From NCBI GenBank assembly GCA_001599595.1, contig BCHH01000002.1:4147546-4211545 (forward strand): a DNA stretch of 64,000 bases. The letters run 5' to 3'. This stretch comes from Beverwykella pulmonaria (lineage: Eukaryota; Ascomycota; Dothideomycetes; Pleosporales; Melanommataceae). This document shows positions 31,520 to 45,900 of this stretch, piece by piece (within the stretch, counting starts at the first letter, position 1; the number at the start of each line of letters is the position of its first letter). The notes beneath the pieces were generated by a model. It made no database searches and was not told where the DNA came from. It saw nothing but the letters and a program-made list of their open reading frames with translations. The position numbers and the translations under genes were made by a program.

Positions 31520-32995
31520 TTTTGCAGGTTGGCGTGTGGGCTTTGGGGGTTGTAGAGGTGTTGTTATTGGGTATGTGTGTATTCGAAGTCTTTTGTTTTG
31601 CTGGTCGAAGAGAGAAGCTCGCTGGTATTTGTTGTTTGTAGGTGAGGTAGCGGCTCGTTCATTCCACTTTATAAACACACTCCGCACCTCCACCAAATTC
31701 ATCGTGACGTCACCGTCCAATCCCAACGCACCCAACGAACCACGCGCACGCACATTTCCAGCAGAAAAACTTTCCGCTCCTCATCATCGGCCGTTTTCCC
31801 GGTGATCGATCACACAACGAACGCAACCGTCCAAAAACCTGCTCTTCGGCCGGACATTGCTAGCCCCATCCCAACCAGGCAGTGATCACCTCCCCATCTC
31901 CAAATCAGGCTCCACACCCAGCGATGATCCCTGCCGCACAAGACCCATTTCGCTCTCACGCGCCACACCCCTCTGTCGTCATCGTCCGCTTTCAGCAAAA
32001 ATCATCAAGCCGGAGGAAAGCCCTGTGGCTGGAGATCGAGATTCAACGACCAAGCGACATTGTAAGTTTGTTTGAATGGCGGGCCCGTTATTGCGACGGC
32101 TCCGCTCTTCCGCTCTGCTGTTATCGTTCGAATCACCGCGCGCATGAGCCACACCTCTACTCTGCCCGCAATTTGGAGTGACGTAGCCGCAAGTATCATC
32201 ATTAGTCCTGGGTTCCAAGCCTTCGGAAACGCGAAGCGAAGTGAGACAGCTGATTGCGCCACAGCAACAAGGGTGGGAATCAGGGTTAGGGAGGTCAGAA
32301 ATCGGAAATCAGACAAATGCCATGTTGACATCATGCGGAAATTTCGAGACCATTCGGTTGGCGACGGTGAGGTGTTTCCGGGGGAATGAGTTTGATATAA
32401 TTCGGCACGATTGATATCGAGCATGGGCGATGACTTCAAGCTGCACAGGGTGAGCGCGGGTGGCACAATGAACATGTTACATAGCGCCAAGTGTGTTAGG
32501 CAGAACTGTTGAAAAGTACTTCTTATTTTGTGTTCGACTACTACTACACTATGCTACTACCTATTTGTGTCCTATTAACTTCACCGTCTCTTTGCATGTT
32601 CCTCCTTCCATGCTAAAGTCCGTCGAATAATAGAAATGACCCAAGCGCCTGAAGAACTTCCTCGATGGAGTCTGATGCGTCTAATGCGATGCGAATGGCA
32701 TAGAAAAGGAATGTAGGTCCGACCTCTTGGGTCGTGGTTGTGAGAGAATGCGCTCACTCAGTGCTGTGTGCATTCAAATGCTCCAAGCTGATTACTGAAT
32801 GCGAATGCTGATGCTATCCCAAATGCTCCAAGGAATGGATGCAAACGCCAATGGAATTTCCAATCTTGGTATGCATGCTGGACCAAAACAAGAAATCCAC
32901 AATACTCGCCGTGGTTTCCGTATCGTTACTTCGTAAAGCCGATCAAAGCTGTTCGATAAAGAACACCCTAAATGTCATTAATTGCTGAACCCTGC
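31520..32995. other. Intergenic region
   Basis: Upstream region of the small lipidated-protein gene and, from about 32500, 3' flank of the FLC-like gene. A 161-codon minus-strand frame at 32005-32490 has no recognisable features and overlaps other open frames, so it is not called. Confidence 0.4.
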
Positions 32996-35892
32996 CTACA
33001 CCGGTGCATCAGGGTTCACAGTCTCACTCTCATTCCGAGTCTGCGGTATCGAATCCATTGGAGATGTGATGCTAAGCCTGCTCTTTGGTTTATTGATAGG
33101 GCCTGCTATCGAACCAACGCCGTGCTCAATCGGGGACACGCCCGATCCCAAACTTCGACTACTGAGAGAATCGGGTATGCTAGTATTCAGCGCCGACAGG
33201 GGTGTCCTGCTTACAGGACGGCTTTTGTCTTCATGCGTATATCCCAGGGAACTGCTGGCACCGCGTCTCCGGCCTGGCGCGTACTGCTCGGCGAAATCAT
33301 GGGAGTTCCAGCTCGCACGATGGACTCGGGCTCCATAAGGTAAAGATGAGTAGGACTTCTGGGACCGGATGCTGGCGGCTCGGGTGCGAACTGGCATGTC
33401 ACCTACACTACCTCCACCCGGCAGTGATGTTTGCGACCCGTTGATCGCGCCGCCTTGAATCTCGCCTTGGAATTCGGCATCTTCATCTTCGATCTTTGCC
33501 ATTCGCTTAATCGAGTTCACGCTGAAATATGGACTCCTGGGAACCTCCGGGACCGGTTCAGGAGGTGTAGGAGGCCGCGGGATGTCTTTGACCTTGAAGT
33601 CCATGTGCTTGAAGTACTTCTCGCGGATCGGGTTCCATTTCTTCGGTCGAATCTCTTCCCGGTTGCGCATTACCGACATATAACTGGAGATGGCCCCAAC
33701 AACAATAGCGATGAGCATGACAATGGTGAGGATACCTTGTATGACAATGATGACAATACCAATTACCGTCGCGGGGATTCGGGGAAGATTCCATCGAGTA
33801 TCGAATGCGGCCGAGAGTGCCACCGTTGCCACCTTGCTGAATCCGAGCATGTAAACGACAATGATGTTCAAGCGTTGTCCTTCAAAGGGGCGGGCCACAA
33901 TGATTCCGATGAAAGCGAGAAATTCAACCACGAGAAGGCCGAACACTTGCACCATGGGTTGCCTGGACGCGCCCGCCAGGAAGCAGGCCCGAATGAACTC
34001 GTACACAAGCCAGATGACAAAGAACCACCAGCGGGTCCTGCGGAAGCGAGAAGCAAGCCAACCAAACTTCTTTGTGTAGTCCTCGTCGTCGTGGATCGAC
34101 TTCTCAGACTGGTCTGCGGTGCGAACTCTCCACCATGGCATTGAACCGGCGTATGCTTTATCCTCCGACTGTCCAGTCTCGCTAGCACGTGAGAACCCGT
34201 ACCAGGGAATGACTTTCATCACCTTCCTCTTCTCGAGTTGCAGACGATCCGGCTCCGAAACGTAATTCCCAAATTTGATCCTGTAGAAGCATGCATACCC
34301 CGCAAGCCCGCCCAAGCCAATGAGCATAATTAAGAAGACAATACAGGCGACTGCAACGGGACCGGGAGAGGCAAGGTAGCTGAACTGGAAAAGGCAGAGA
34401 AAGACGATCATAAAGAAGCCAATAAACATGGTCCGAAGGACCGCAAGTACAGTAAAACCCAGATAATGTGCTCTGAAGAACGCGAGGCGGTCGCTCTTGA
34501 TCAGTTTTGTCTTGCTCAAGCCTTCCAGGGTAAATTTGAAAGCAACGACCATGAAAGCCACAAGGGCGATGAGCACAAGAAACCAGAGGAATCCGGTCAT
34601 AAACGCATTGGATGCGGGGATGTTTTGTTCGGAGAGTGTGCCAGCAAATCCGGAATAGTTCCCTGGCAAAGGGAGTCCTGGTTTGACTGGAGATCCGTAC
34701 CAGGAGAATCCATCGGAGTTGTTGGCGAGCGTTCTCTTCGTAAGGAGATCTTCCAAGTGACGCGCAACGCGGTTGTACTTGCTTCGTTTCATAAGTCCGG
34801 AGACGTTGAGAGCCCTAGGAAATTTATCCCGCTTGTAGATTTTGTGAATGTCATATCCGCCTCCTAGATCCAGATTTTGCACACCTGTGCCGGCTGCTCC
34901 AACTGCGGAAGTATTGCCTTTGTTCGATCCGATGAACTGGTTGATGGTGTTTTGCATCGGCTCTGTGTAGATCATTCCTCCGGCCCAAGCATAGTTGCTC
35001 CAAAATGCTACTAGCACGCTCGGCCAGTTCATGGAGAGCGCTCCGCTGAAGTAAATATGATGCCATACGGAAAAGACGACGAGAACAGAGAGCGAATGGG
35101 CGTAGTGCTTGCGCATGTCGGAAATATTGTTGCCGTAAACCGCCGTAGCAAAAGATGATAGGACGGCAATGAAGGTGAATATTCCAAGGACAGAACCGAC
35201 AGCTGGGGCTTGAGCGAATGTATTGCCATTGGTGACGATTGCAGAGAAACATCCGATTTCAGATTGCGTGGAATTTGCAAAGATTCGCAATATTGCTTCT
35301 CCCTCGAAATCGGGGATACTCAGCGCGAGGGAAGGGATGCCTGCAACATCGCTTGGGCTGACAGGAATAACACCGTTCGCTTCGATGGGAGTTCCGGCAT
35401 GGACTGGGCAGGCACTAAAAGGTGTTAGTCTGAGCCTCGCTGTGGAACCATTGCTTCGCACCTGTAGATATTTGCGCTGCACGGGTCAAAGGTCAGATCG
35501 AATCGGCTCTCGCCGTAGGCATAGACACCAATGTACACTGACGGAGTGTTAGTTGATGCTCGTAGTTTATCCCACATTCAATTCATACTCATGATAGACT
35601 CATTCTTCAAAGCCGAGTCTCCTCCGAGGTGGAAGAGTATCGTCATGTTGTCCTTATAGTACGCAGCATCGAATCGTGTGACATTGATACTGCTCCCACC
35701 CATGCAGTCGCCAAAATTCCCAGTATACAACGCCGGTCGTCGGTTATCCGGCACGGACACCTGTTTTCCATCGATTGTCACTGTAGCGTATTTGTTTGTG
35801 TCGGCAGTGAGCGCAGTGCCGAGGAACGAGAGAATCAGGAGCCCCAGGGCGAATGCCGACCGAGCAGATTTCGAGGACACCATTATTTCCAA
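32996..35892 (-). CDS. FLC-family TRP-like membrane protein (ML-like plus TRP domains)
   Basis: Exons 35892-35589, 35537-35462 and 35414-32996 give 932 aa. Introns of 51 and 47 nt are GT-AG. A signal peptide (SAFALGLLILSFLGTALTAD) is followed by the luminal ML-like domain with NESIM, YGESRFDLTFDPC and SACPVHAGTP. From about residue 190 come a first membrane segment (VGSVLGIFTFIAVLSSFATA), the signature SMNWPSVLVAFWSNYAWAGG, and then about eight more membrane segments to SSYMSVM. The C-tail of about 200 residues is Ser/Pro-rich and cytosolic. Yeast Flc proteins sit in ER/Golgi or vacuole membranes and have been linked to FAD import, cell-wall integrity and calcium; which applies here is not visible. 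There is an in-frame ATG three codons after the chosen start (MEIMVSSK). Confidence 0.93.
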
Positions 35893-38269
35893 TGGAACAG
35901 ACGCCGAGGGGCAACGAATGGAGCAAGGTTTTGGGGAGTCGAACAGGTCGTCTGTTGGCGGGCGTGAATTTAGAACACCAGGCTGCCAGTCTCCGAATTA
36001 GGATGCCAAGAGGACGGTCGAAATGCTCAGAAGAGATCGACGACGACGCTTGTGCAAGTAGAGACCCCGAACAAGGGGTGCGAATTGCGAAGGTCCACGG
36101 AGAGCTCGTCAAGAGCGTCCGAGTGGGCAATGGCTTCGTGTTGCTGTGTTATGGATGGAAGCCGTCGCGGTGCAGTGGCTGGGGTTGCACGGGTTGGGCG
36201 GGTCCGGGGGTCGGCGCTCGTTAGCGACGCAAGGCAGCGCGTGAATATGGCATTGTCTGGGCGAGTGATGTCGGTAGCTGCAAAGATGGACGCGCAGAGG
36301 GCGCGGGAGTGAAGAGTGAGAGAAGAGGAGGACGAGACCTGGGTAGACGGCACGATGGGAGTTGAGCCGGTTTATGGTATGGGTCCGCACCGAAGGGGAA
36401 AGCGCGCCCAAGGCCCAAGCACCTCTTTCAGGGAACATTTTGGGGAGGCTCGCGCTAGGCTGATGACGGCACCCACGCACAGCGCTCATTCCTCCGCTGA
36501 TTGGCTCGCCCTTCGCCATGTTTATATCGAAACACCCTGTACGGGCGCTAGTGCCCACCTGCAGTTCGTTGTTTCGACCCTTTCCTGGTACATAAATGGA
36601 AGAATCGAAGCTCTCAGGCCCCAGGCGCCCGTATATTCAGCGCCTGGACGTCTCTTCGCAGCCGTGCACATCTCTCGAGCACAACATTCATGCGCCTGGC
36701 GCTCCACTGTGGGCGGCAGCAGCAGCTGCGACAAGTCTGGCGTGGGGCTAGCCAGCAATCGTCATGGAACATCACGGAAGACGACAACGAAAGATCAAGC
36801 GCATCGATCGAACACCAGGGTTCCACTCCATCCAGACCACACCAGACCGCCTTTACACCCCCCAGCATCCGATCGCCTAAGACAGTTGTTCCAGCGCAAC
36901 CGAGACGCTTAGTTTGGCGCCTACCGAATGAACAAGCGACTCCAACCATACCCACCTGCTAGGGCCGCTGTGCTGTCCATCTTGTAGACAGCTCACGACA
37001 CTTCTTGAAGCCGAGAAGGTTTTCAAACTAAAAAATTCGTGTACATGTGGAGTCGAGCAGGCATCTGAAGAGTTTCATGTCGCATCCATGTTGTCAGAGC
37101 TGTCGTGTCCATCAAACCTGCGTTTCAGTACGCAGGTACTGTTCAACCCTCATCAAGTGCAGGCGCAGAAGTATGTTCGTACCTAAGAACTGCCATAGAG
37201 CCATTTATTGATTTTAATCTTGATGACATTCCACAAAAAAAATAAAAAAGAGAGGCAGGCGAAGGCATCCTTTCGACGTGGACATTCGCCCGTTCGCCAA
37301 CAGCCGTGAGTTGTCACTGCGGCTTGCAGAAAACGAGCTTAACCAACTTTCGACACACCCGATGCAGACAGCCGACATATCCTTAGATCCAATCACTCCC
37401 TTCTGCACCAGAAGAAACCACAGCTGTGAGCAGGAGCATTGTGAGAGTAGTGGAGTCAAGCATCCACGTGGTATGCACGGAAAATGTCATAGCGTCGGTA
37501 TGCAGCTGCATCTGCAGCCTCTTCCGTCATCCCGTCCAACCCGATTCTTGCCACCAAGATTGTTGCAGGTCCTTCCCACACATCCACAGCCACCAAGCCT
37601 TTGCCTTGCAGAGTTGGAAATCACTGCAAGAGATGCAAATACTTTCCGCTCAATCAACGATTCACTGGAAGAAGATGAAAATGGGAAATGCGCGCGACGC
37701 TTACCACAAGGTTCTGGCTCCGATCAGGAGACAGTGATTTAAATGAGGGGTTAAAGGTATGCCTCATATAGTATCCCAAGGATCCCCCAATACCCACCCA
37801 CGTAGTACACCAGAGGGGCATTCGAGCGGGGTGTAGTAGTTCGTGTATTCCATTCGTCAAACGTCGAGAATCAGCAATGGGGTCGCGTATCGTCTAGGAT
37901 CCCATTGCTTTTCGCGAATCTATCTTCGCCAAGAGAAGAGGACAAAAACACTTCGGAGTCAACCGATCGTTTGCGCGCATGTGACACCGAATGGGACCCA
38001 CGCGGTGTATAGGACGGTCCTTTTCTACTGGCTTTGGCGGATAGACAGACGCGGTGAAGTTGGTAATTCCGCAGATGGAGTGACCCCCAAAACTGTATAT
38101 TGAGTCGTTGGAGTAACAGCGTGACGCAATCGAGCTAGCGGTTGCCGGATCGTCGGCAGTTGTAGCATCTCTTTCAGCACATATGTAGAAGGATAACATC
38201 AGAAGGTATTCCGACCATCCCTGCTCACCGCTCCTAGTAGTCTAGAAATGAGTCGGTATGACTTTCCGT
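35893..38269. other. Intergenic region of 2.4 kb
   Basis: Upstream region of the FLC-like gene (GC-richer part, 35.9-36.9 kb), then 3' flank of the thioesterase gene. Open frames on both strands at 36.1-36.9 kb overlap each other and look like GC-driven chance frames. No RNA gene seen. Confidence 0.4.
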
Positions 38270-39231
38270 TCAAGCGACAACTACGGGATATGTTCCCTTA
38301 GCTCTGACGCACAGTTGACCTTTGACGCTCTCGAGTGTACCGATTATTTCCACATTGCGCTGAGCTCCCGCGTGTGGTTCCCTATTGGTGAGGTCCTTCC
38401 AGAAAGGTAGTCTCCATTTGGCTAGTGCGGGTTCAGGCGGAGGGGCGGTGGTGGGTATCTTGCGGTGTGAGTAGTTTGCACGAAGGATGTAGAAGTTGAG
38501 AACGTTAGTCGGCGCAGCATATATAATGCTCATGGAAGAGGGACTAGGAATCGAGTCTGCGCATGCACGTCAGTCTTATGCTTCATGTAGCGAGGCTCGA
38601 GCAACAACACACCTATGGAGACGTCCGGCCCAGCAACCATCCTCGACATTGCATCCTCGAAAATGGTCACAATTAATCCTCCGTGTGCGACTGTAGGCCA
38701 ACCAGCGAGACCGCCTCCGATCCATACCACAGCCACCAGCTCTCGAGTCTCGGGATTCCAGAAGGCACGCTGAATTCCCAGACCTTGCGAGCCGGCCAAT
38801 GTCTGCCTTGATGCTATCTGCGTCGCCTTGTCCCTTTCTTCAGCGACCTCTGTTATATTATTCTCGATGTCTAGCTCCGTCCAGCCTCTTGTCTCTCGTT
38901 CCGTTGTGTTCGGGAATGTATCTGAGAGTGGAGCGGCGCACTGGGAGCGCATGAACGTGACGATGTCGAGTTTGTCGATATCCTTTTTCAGCGCGGCGAG
39001 GGCCAACTCGTCTTCGCGGGAGCCAGGCACTGGAAGGGCGGGTGGAGCTGCATAGTTGCGGACTGCGAAGCCAGCGCTTGTACCCGTGGCGAGGACGAAT
39101 CCGTACCAGAGGTACGAGAGGCGGAAGAACTTAGGCGGTTTAGCTTTACTAGACGTGGAATTGAGGCGTATAGAGCGCAGCAAGGAAGATCGCAGGGGCT
39201 GAAGAGTACGAAATGAGCGAATGCCAGACAT
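38270..39231 (-). CDS. Mitochondrial hotdog-fold (PaaI/4HBT-type) thioesterase
   Basis: Exons 39231-38613 and 38556-38270 give 301 aa; the 56-nt intron is GT-AG. The start at MSGIRSFRTLQPLRSSLLRS was chosen over an upstream in-frame ATG at 39366, because the sequence from there is a good mitochondrial presequence (Arg/Ser-rich, no acids). It is followed by a membrane segment at residues 38-55 (YLWYGFVLATGTSAGFAV). The hotdog domain contains WPTVAHGGLIVTIFEDAM, with the HGG motif at 183-185. Exon 2 supplies the NVLNFYILRANYSH strand and the closing strands ending GQLCVRAKGTY. Acyl-CoA thioester hydrolysis is the family activity; the substrate is unknown. The layout resembles the yeast FMP10-type protein (inferred from memory). 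Confidence 0.85.
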
Positions 39232-39433
39232 TGTTCGCGGTGTTTGAACCTCACAAGAGTGATGAAAGTTGATGTTGCCGAGGGGAGATCTATGGTGCAT
39301 CATTCGCTCGGCGATAGCTAAGTCTTGGCACAGTACCTTTCTACCCAAGGATGCCCCCACCTTCACTCACTCCCATTTCATAACCATGCATCCGGCCTTG
39401 AGTGGCCCCGTTCTTCTCCAGCAATGAATTGAC

Positions 39434-39924
39434 TCATTTCAGATGATCGGAGTCGATAAATGGCATCGTGTTCCATCCATCAACATACGCAAGTTCGAGC
39501 TCTGCGAGTTTCACATTTTTGAACATGCGAACCTCGATTCATGTCAGCACCAAAACAGTACGCTACCTCGGTTGATCAAACTTACGTTCACCCCAATGAT
39601 ATCCGGCTCCTCGATCCTGGGGTCAAAGAATACGCTGCTCCCACATTTCGCACAAAACTTGTGCAAGTTTCTCTTGTGTCCAAACGAGTATGACTTCAAC
39701 ACATCCTCACCGCTCTTCACGTTGAAGTGTTCCCGATACGGATAAACCAGCAGGTATCCATTTCGTGCGCAAATGGAACAGTTGCACGATACGACTTTCT
39801 GTTTTGCAAGAGGCGGAGATAGCGTCACCGAGTATTGTACCGCTCCACAATGGCATGCAGCTTCGTAGGTTTGAGTGTCTGCGGGATCGAATGTAGCCAG
39901 CGGAGGCATATCCTTGTTTGCCAT
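39434..39924 (-). CDS. GFA/CENP-V-type zinc-binding protein
   Basis: Exons 39924-39586 and 39532-39434 give 145 aa; the 52-nt intron has donor GTAAGT. Zinc ligands typical of the GFA fold are present: C24-x-C26 (CHCGAVQ), C47-x-C49-x2-C52 (CNCSICARNG) and C91-x2-C94 (CAKCGSS). Splicing restores the usual end of the domain, GVNVRMFKNV, followed by the WNTMPF segment. The family is named after a bacterial protein reported to speed up formation of the formaldehyde-glutathione adduct, but most fungal members have no proven function. The gene stands 203 bases upstream of, and on the same strand as, the thioesterase gene. Confidence 0.92.
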
Positions 39925-42900
39925 AGTAGTGGTAAGTGGTAGTAGCGGGGCGAAAGACGAGTTAGTCGTAGTTGTGTTGTAATGGATGAGGTGCTACTGT
40001 GAGATGTACTCTTTGTGGGCTATATTTTCACTTTTGTTATTTGAAGGCAACAGCGTTTATGATGACGTAGCGGATTATAGGAATGCGTTGCAAAGTCAGA
40101 CACGCTGGTGAGAGACGGTTGGCTTGGCTGCATTAAGTCTTGCACTTCGCACTCCAGTCCCATGATTATTGCTCTTTGATCCTTCGAGCCGAGCACATTG
40201 ACAGCGAATTGTGCCACCACACCTCGAAGGACAATGACCTACGGCGAAATATATCTTACAACTTACATTGGATATATTCCCCAACAACTCACCCTCGATT
40301 CCCAGGGTCACATTCTATTTAACATCGATCCCAGCAACACGAACGCTCTTTCAACCCTAAAGTCTTATCCAAAACCGACATACGTCACCATCCCGAGATC
40401 TTAATCCTCATGCCCACAAACCCATCACCTGACCCCTCCGACTCTTTTTGCACCAAACTGTACTACAGCCCTCCCATAGTATCCGTCACTCCCAGGTCAA
40501 ATCTCTACGTAAGTTTTGTTGAAAGGCAGCTGACTAGCCGAGACTGGGACACGTGACATCCTCGTGACAGGCACATGATAGGCACGTGACCAAGATGGCT
40601 GGGCAGATGTCCGAGTATATAGCACCAGCCTGGTTCCATGTTGGCACCTCAAGCAACATCATGATGTCCCCTCCCACTCAGAGCTCTCACATTACAACAA
40701 GTTTCACCGCTTTCGCTCACAGGCCCGTTTGGGGTGGGATCCTCACCAATCGTGTACCTCGGCGGCACAAGAGATCTGGTTGTACATATGGTTCCACTCG
40801 ACCCAACAGCTGGATGTTTCACAAGACTGAGCGAGCATGTGGAACAAGGAGACACAGACTCTCCGATTGGTGTCTCAGATCAGTGGCGCTATATCGGACG
40901 TCGCTTCCCAGGGATCTGGATATATGTTACACTAACATTGGCAGCGTCAGCTCATGACTGAATTAGGTTTCTGGTTCGAGGGAGAGGACAGACTAGCCAC
41001 TGGCTTTAGTGCGTGATCTCGGACCACACTGTGCGAGGTTACCCAGGGCTGAAGTTTGTGTGAAAATGATCTGGAGCGGGCGTCTATTGCCATGAAACAA
41101 TCCATGGAGTTTGCAGCACCTCTGTTGCTAAAAAAAATCCACCCCTTATTTTGTACACATGGCCTTCGCGCTCAAATTTCTAGCTGTGAGTCCAAGAAAA
41201 GATCCGATCACCATAATCTGCATGGCGGACTAAAAGCGCCGAAAATTGCGGCGATGGACGGTTACGGAACTTGTGGATAAAGACTATCAAAAGTAGAAAC
41301 GGTGTGATACTATGGTGAGTGTGATCTGTGAGAGTTAGAACTACAATTATGGTTAGGAAATGATTATGTTGTATTTCGAATTGGTGTTGTTTAGGAGTGG
41401 TGATGTTGATATTTGGTATTAAGGTTCAATGTTAATCATCGTTCTTTTTCTCGAAAGTGTGCATGGCAACACCCACTTTCTCTCTCTCCCTTATACTTGT
41501 GCCCGCCTTATTTTGCACTTCTTCGGGTTTATATAACCCCTTCCCCTCTTAAGAACGAATTTGATTAGTAGCCAAATTCAAATACTCAACTCGCGGCACT
41601 ATGGATGTTGGCTTGGTCAGTGGCTGAGAAGCTAAAAGCAAGAAATCAAGACTTGAGGAGTTACTCTGGATGAAAGGATATATATCCAGCAGACAGAGGA
41701 GTGATAAGTTACACAGCGGTGATGACCAACATTATCTTTTATGGATTATGCTATATCCTTGCCATTCTATATCTTTAAAGGTTCTCTTCCGGAATATAGT
41801 TGTGGATAACTCGGCACGTGTACAATCTTTTTCCTTCTTTTACCAATCATACACATGCCTTGCGTATATAAACCCTTGCACTCACTTCTTTCTTTACTTC
41901 TTCACGAGTTCTTTGCAATATCCAGAGGTTTGGCTTGTTTCTGAAATCTTCACTGTCGTGATTCACGTACTACTTGATGTAGAGGTGGGGGGAAGAGGTT
42001 TTCCCATCATTCGCCTGCCTACCGTCTTGGTAACTTGCCTATTAAGTCCCTCACCCATTCTTCACCATTTTCCCTTCTCCACAGCAAGTCATGTGGTTCA
42101 AACTAAAATTTCTCATATACACACTTCATGCTTTGACTTCTCCCAAATGCCCACGTTATTGAATCCTCTTTCTCTCCAGTCTATATTGTGTGTTGTACGC
42201 TTCAAAGTGCATGCACCCTCGATAAAGCCTTCCACTTTCAAAAATTTCACTAACATGCATTTCATGAACAATAAACTTTAAAACACAACATGAGAAGCTC
42301 TGGACCTATCATAAATATCTTGGTATACGTTATGAGATTCTCTCTGCAAGGGCGGATCATCTTTAAATTGCTCTCTATACTACGAGATAAACTATAATGG
42401 AATCTTCTTGGCCAAAAGCCCACCGGCCAACATATAAAATCTCTATTAGTAACCTTGGGTTCCCTCAAATTTAAGCAAAGCCCCCCCTATGTAAGACAAC
42501 CTCAAGAGTAAAACGCCACTATGTAAACCTCATGTGCTGAGGAACGAAGAGCAATACTGCTATAAATAACACTACTCAACTACTTCTAAAACTTGCTACT
42601 ACTAACACTATGCAAAACCGTAGGACCGATACATGTGAAGGTCCGCAAACATAACAGGCGAAATCAGAATCGTATCCAGATCTTACAGTGACTGCGAATA
42701 TGGTCCGGAGAAGCGGAGACGAGAATTGATCTGTGATATTTCTAACACCACTGTTATGGGACACGAGACCATGGTTGGAAGCCCAATATACATGGACTTA
42801 TGGGTAGAAGTCTCTGTAGGGTTGCATATTTTAATAAGCTCCAAAAGCAAAGAGGAACACCGCACATGGTGTGCACGCGGACGGCATCCACGCCATATAT

Positions 42901-45900
42901 CCTTGCAGTAATTAAAGAAGTACCGCGAAGGCGGTAATGTCTGGACAACTGGGAGAAATAAAATTAGTCAAAAGGGATCGCGACCCTAACCATGGGTACC
43001 ACTCACACTTCTAGTGTAAATTTAATGATAAGAGTATTCATTTAATCAGTGGAGCTGATGGCTACACGTACTCCGAGAACTTCGACAAAGGAACATTATT
43101 AAAAAATATGATGGGATCGTAAGTACCTTCCGTACGACAAATCCTGACCTCAACTAGAGATTTTCTGAATAGGTCGAGATTGGCTCAATATCTGGAAGAC
43201 CCAGTTTGCTTCGAAGACCAGGCATTTTCTCAAGTGAGAGAGCGAGTCCTACAGTGCTTTAACTTCTGTACCTACGAATTTCAACTAAGGAACGTCTTGT
43301 GTACTGTTCAAAATTTGGAGGTTGTCCTTCTGATGTTCGTGAGAGAGAAAGTGAGTACTTACTTTAAAAATCATTGGGTAACCCAAACATGTTTGATCAC
43401 GACATCAAGTCCCTCTCAACGCCCCCCCCCAAAAAAAAAGATGAACTACACACAAGGATGGCTAAACGACTCGAAATAGTGCCAAACTTGGAAACCCTCT
43501 TCTCGACCCCAAAGCTCGAGAAAAGGAGTACTTTACTCAAAAGATTGAACATTATAAGAGGTCTTGTCTGTATGTGGAATTTCTCCTCGAGATCCTAAAA
43601 ACAATAAAAAAAGTCGTAGCATGTCTTGCAGAAACCATAGTTCAAGGATGCATAAGTGCGTCCGCTCTCCGTGAAACTAAAAAAGTCATGGCAAAGATGC
43701 CATGAGTGCTATGAGACGAGTAAACTTTAGCAACCGTGTCCTCCACCCACAAATGTGAATTAAAACTCATACTATGTGCCATTTATGTCAATCGAAATAC
43801 CAGCATTCATATGAGCACTTCTCCTCATCTGTGGATATTGAACTGAGCATGGAAGACTTCATGAGCCAAGCAGAGGTCAGCAATGACCACTTTTTATGCA
43901 CAAATTTCCAGGGATGAATTCCAGGTCCATCTTCAGAGTCAAAATGTTAATGAATGGGAAATTATAAGCGCCCCTCCAAAACTTACCTATCGCACCACTC
44001 TAAGAGTTAAAGTCTCGCAACCGCTGTGCCAGCACTGGCAAAAAGCGAGTGCCAAGCAAGATATGTTATTCTTCAGGTTGAAAAGCGGAAGGAAGATTGA
44101 CCCATTTGTGCGTCTTCATGCTCGAAGAATTCAAGATCTCGCTCGTTTCATCCTATGAATACTAGAATATGACAGTCTCTCAACTTCTGTCCCGGCAGTC
44201 ACAAAATTTCGATGTGTGCCTCTGTCGTCTAAAATAACATCGATAGACTTTCATGAGCCTGTTTCTTTGGCCATGGAACTCAAAACACGCTCAACCCTGA
44301 TACATGAGTACTTCTACCTGCCAAAACGCGTCCATGCGCTTTCATCTTGCACCAATAAAAGCTAGACACGAACGCGTCCATGTACGCCTCTGCTAATACC
44401 ATCTGTAGCGCATGAGTTGCTCGCTCCGTCCGGATCTACATCATCGCGCAACTTCAAGCATGGGCCTTGTGAGACGGGAGACGGCCAACCCCAATCCTCC
44501 AATCTTCAGAAAGCCGTTGACGCGGATCTAATGCCTGAGAAAGATTCCTATCCTCAGCGTATGAGTGCCCTGCATTCCTCTGGGCCTAAAGAGTGGAGAA
44601 TATTCCGCCACGGAAGTTTGGAGACGTGAACTACCGAAATCCTCTCTTCGCCCCTCCGATAGAAAAAGAAGACGAAGCCATGTCTCGGGAGTGCGTTTGG
44701 CATAAACACAACACGTTCGGAAAATGGCTACCTTCGCGCCTTGTTGGGAGTCAAAGGTTACTTTGCCCTCACGCATGAGTGCGCCGCCTGGCTCTGTAAT
44801 ACTTCACAACCTGCAAACAAGCGCGGAACGCGTGTTTGGGGATGGCAAGACTCTCAAACTAAACGGAGAAAAATATCAATCCGTGAATAGAGTATGGCGG
44901 TATTAAAACCTTCGAAATAGCGTACACGAGGGGACATGGGCTGTCCTTCCCGCGGTCTGCCTACATTTCACAGTCTAAAGAAGCGAGAGAAACAGTGAGT
45001 ATGGCAGGAGACGATGAAGATGGGATGAGGCATGAACATAAAGTGGAAAAGATTACAAAGGATCACAAGTCACATCTGGGCCTTATTTAAAGTGAACGTT
45101 TGATGAGCGTGGGAATAGAAGTTGCTCAAAGCGAATAGCTTTATGTCACCACCGTCCCCTCATTGACTAAGTCTTTCCTCCTTCCCTATTAACAACTGCC
45201 TCATTTGCCTCAAGTCGGCCTTCTTACATGTCTGCCACCATAGCTCGCTCGCTCGCTCGCTCGACCTTGTGAACGGGTAGGGTCGTCAGAAACCTCAGCT
45301 GTGCGGAGTCAAGAACCGAACTCGATCAATAGTCGCGATTCTCATGCTCTAGGTTGTAGCAGATACTGTGTGCGTCCGTTGCTGGCTAGAGAAAGCCACG
45401 TTGCGAATGGACATCTGCGCAGGCCGTAACGATCGAGCAGAATCCGAGAATGGCGAGCATGAGTGTAGCGAGAAGTGAGACCAAAGTCCTGAGTATGCTG
45501 GGGAGGGTATCGATCGTGTCAAAGTGCTTCGAGGAGCACATCACTAGTGCCTGAAAACCTACAGCGTGGTAAGAAGGATGCTCCATTTCTGTGAGGTAAC
45601 ATTTGACGACACAACATGCACTTGGAGCAGGCTGAGCACCGGTACCATTTCATTAAGTCGTTCTGCTAATATCTTATCATGACGTACAGTCTTGCAATCG
45701 CAGACAAGACCCTCGGAGCTCGTCGCGCGATGCAAAAGCGTTTCCTAAGCTACCCCAACGTACCTTCGCGACCGGTGAAGGTGCTTTCAATTTCCAAGTG
45801 AGGAGAGTGAAGCGAAGTCAGACTCGATGCGCCCGACCGTTGCCCTTCCACAAGACTCTCGTTTGTGTGTTCACCGCCGTTGACACATTCATTGTAAGCT

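Noticed and set aside
32005..32490. 161-codon minus-strand frame
   Set aside because: No domain, signal or codon pattern; it overlaps open frames on the other strand and looks like chance.
36109..36912. Overlapping 120-200-codon frames on both strands upstream of the FLC-like gene
   Set aside because: They overlap in several frames in GC-rich promoter sequence with low-complexity translations.
40734..40961. Protein-like frame with IVYLGGTRDLVVHMVPLD
   Set aside because: No ATG start, an upstream stop, no recognised family and no convincing intron joining it to anything.
45242..45262. GCTC tandem run taken as a CRISPR or regulatory array
   Set aside because: A simple tetranucleotide microsatellite of about five units; no spacers.
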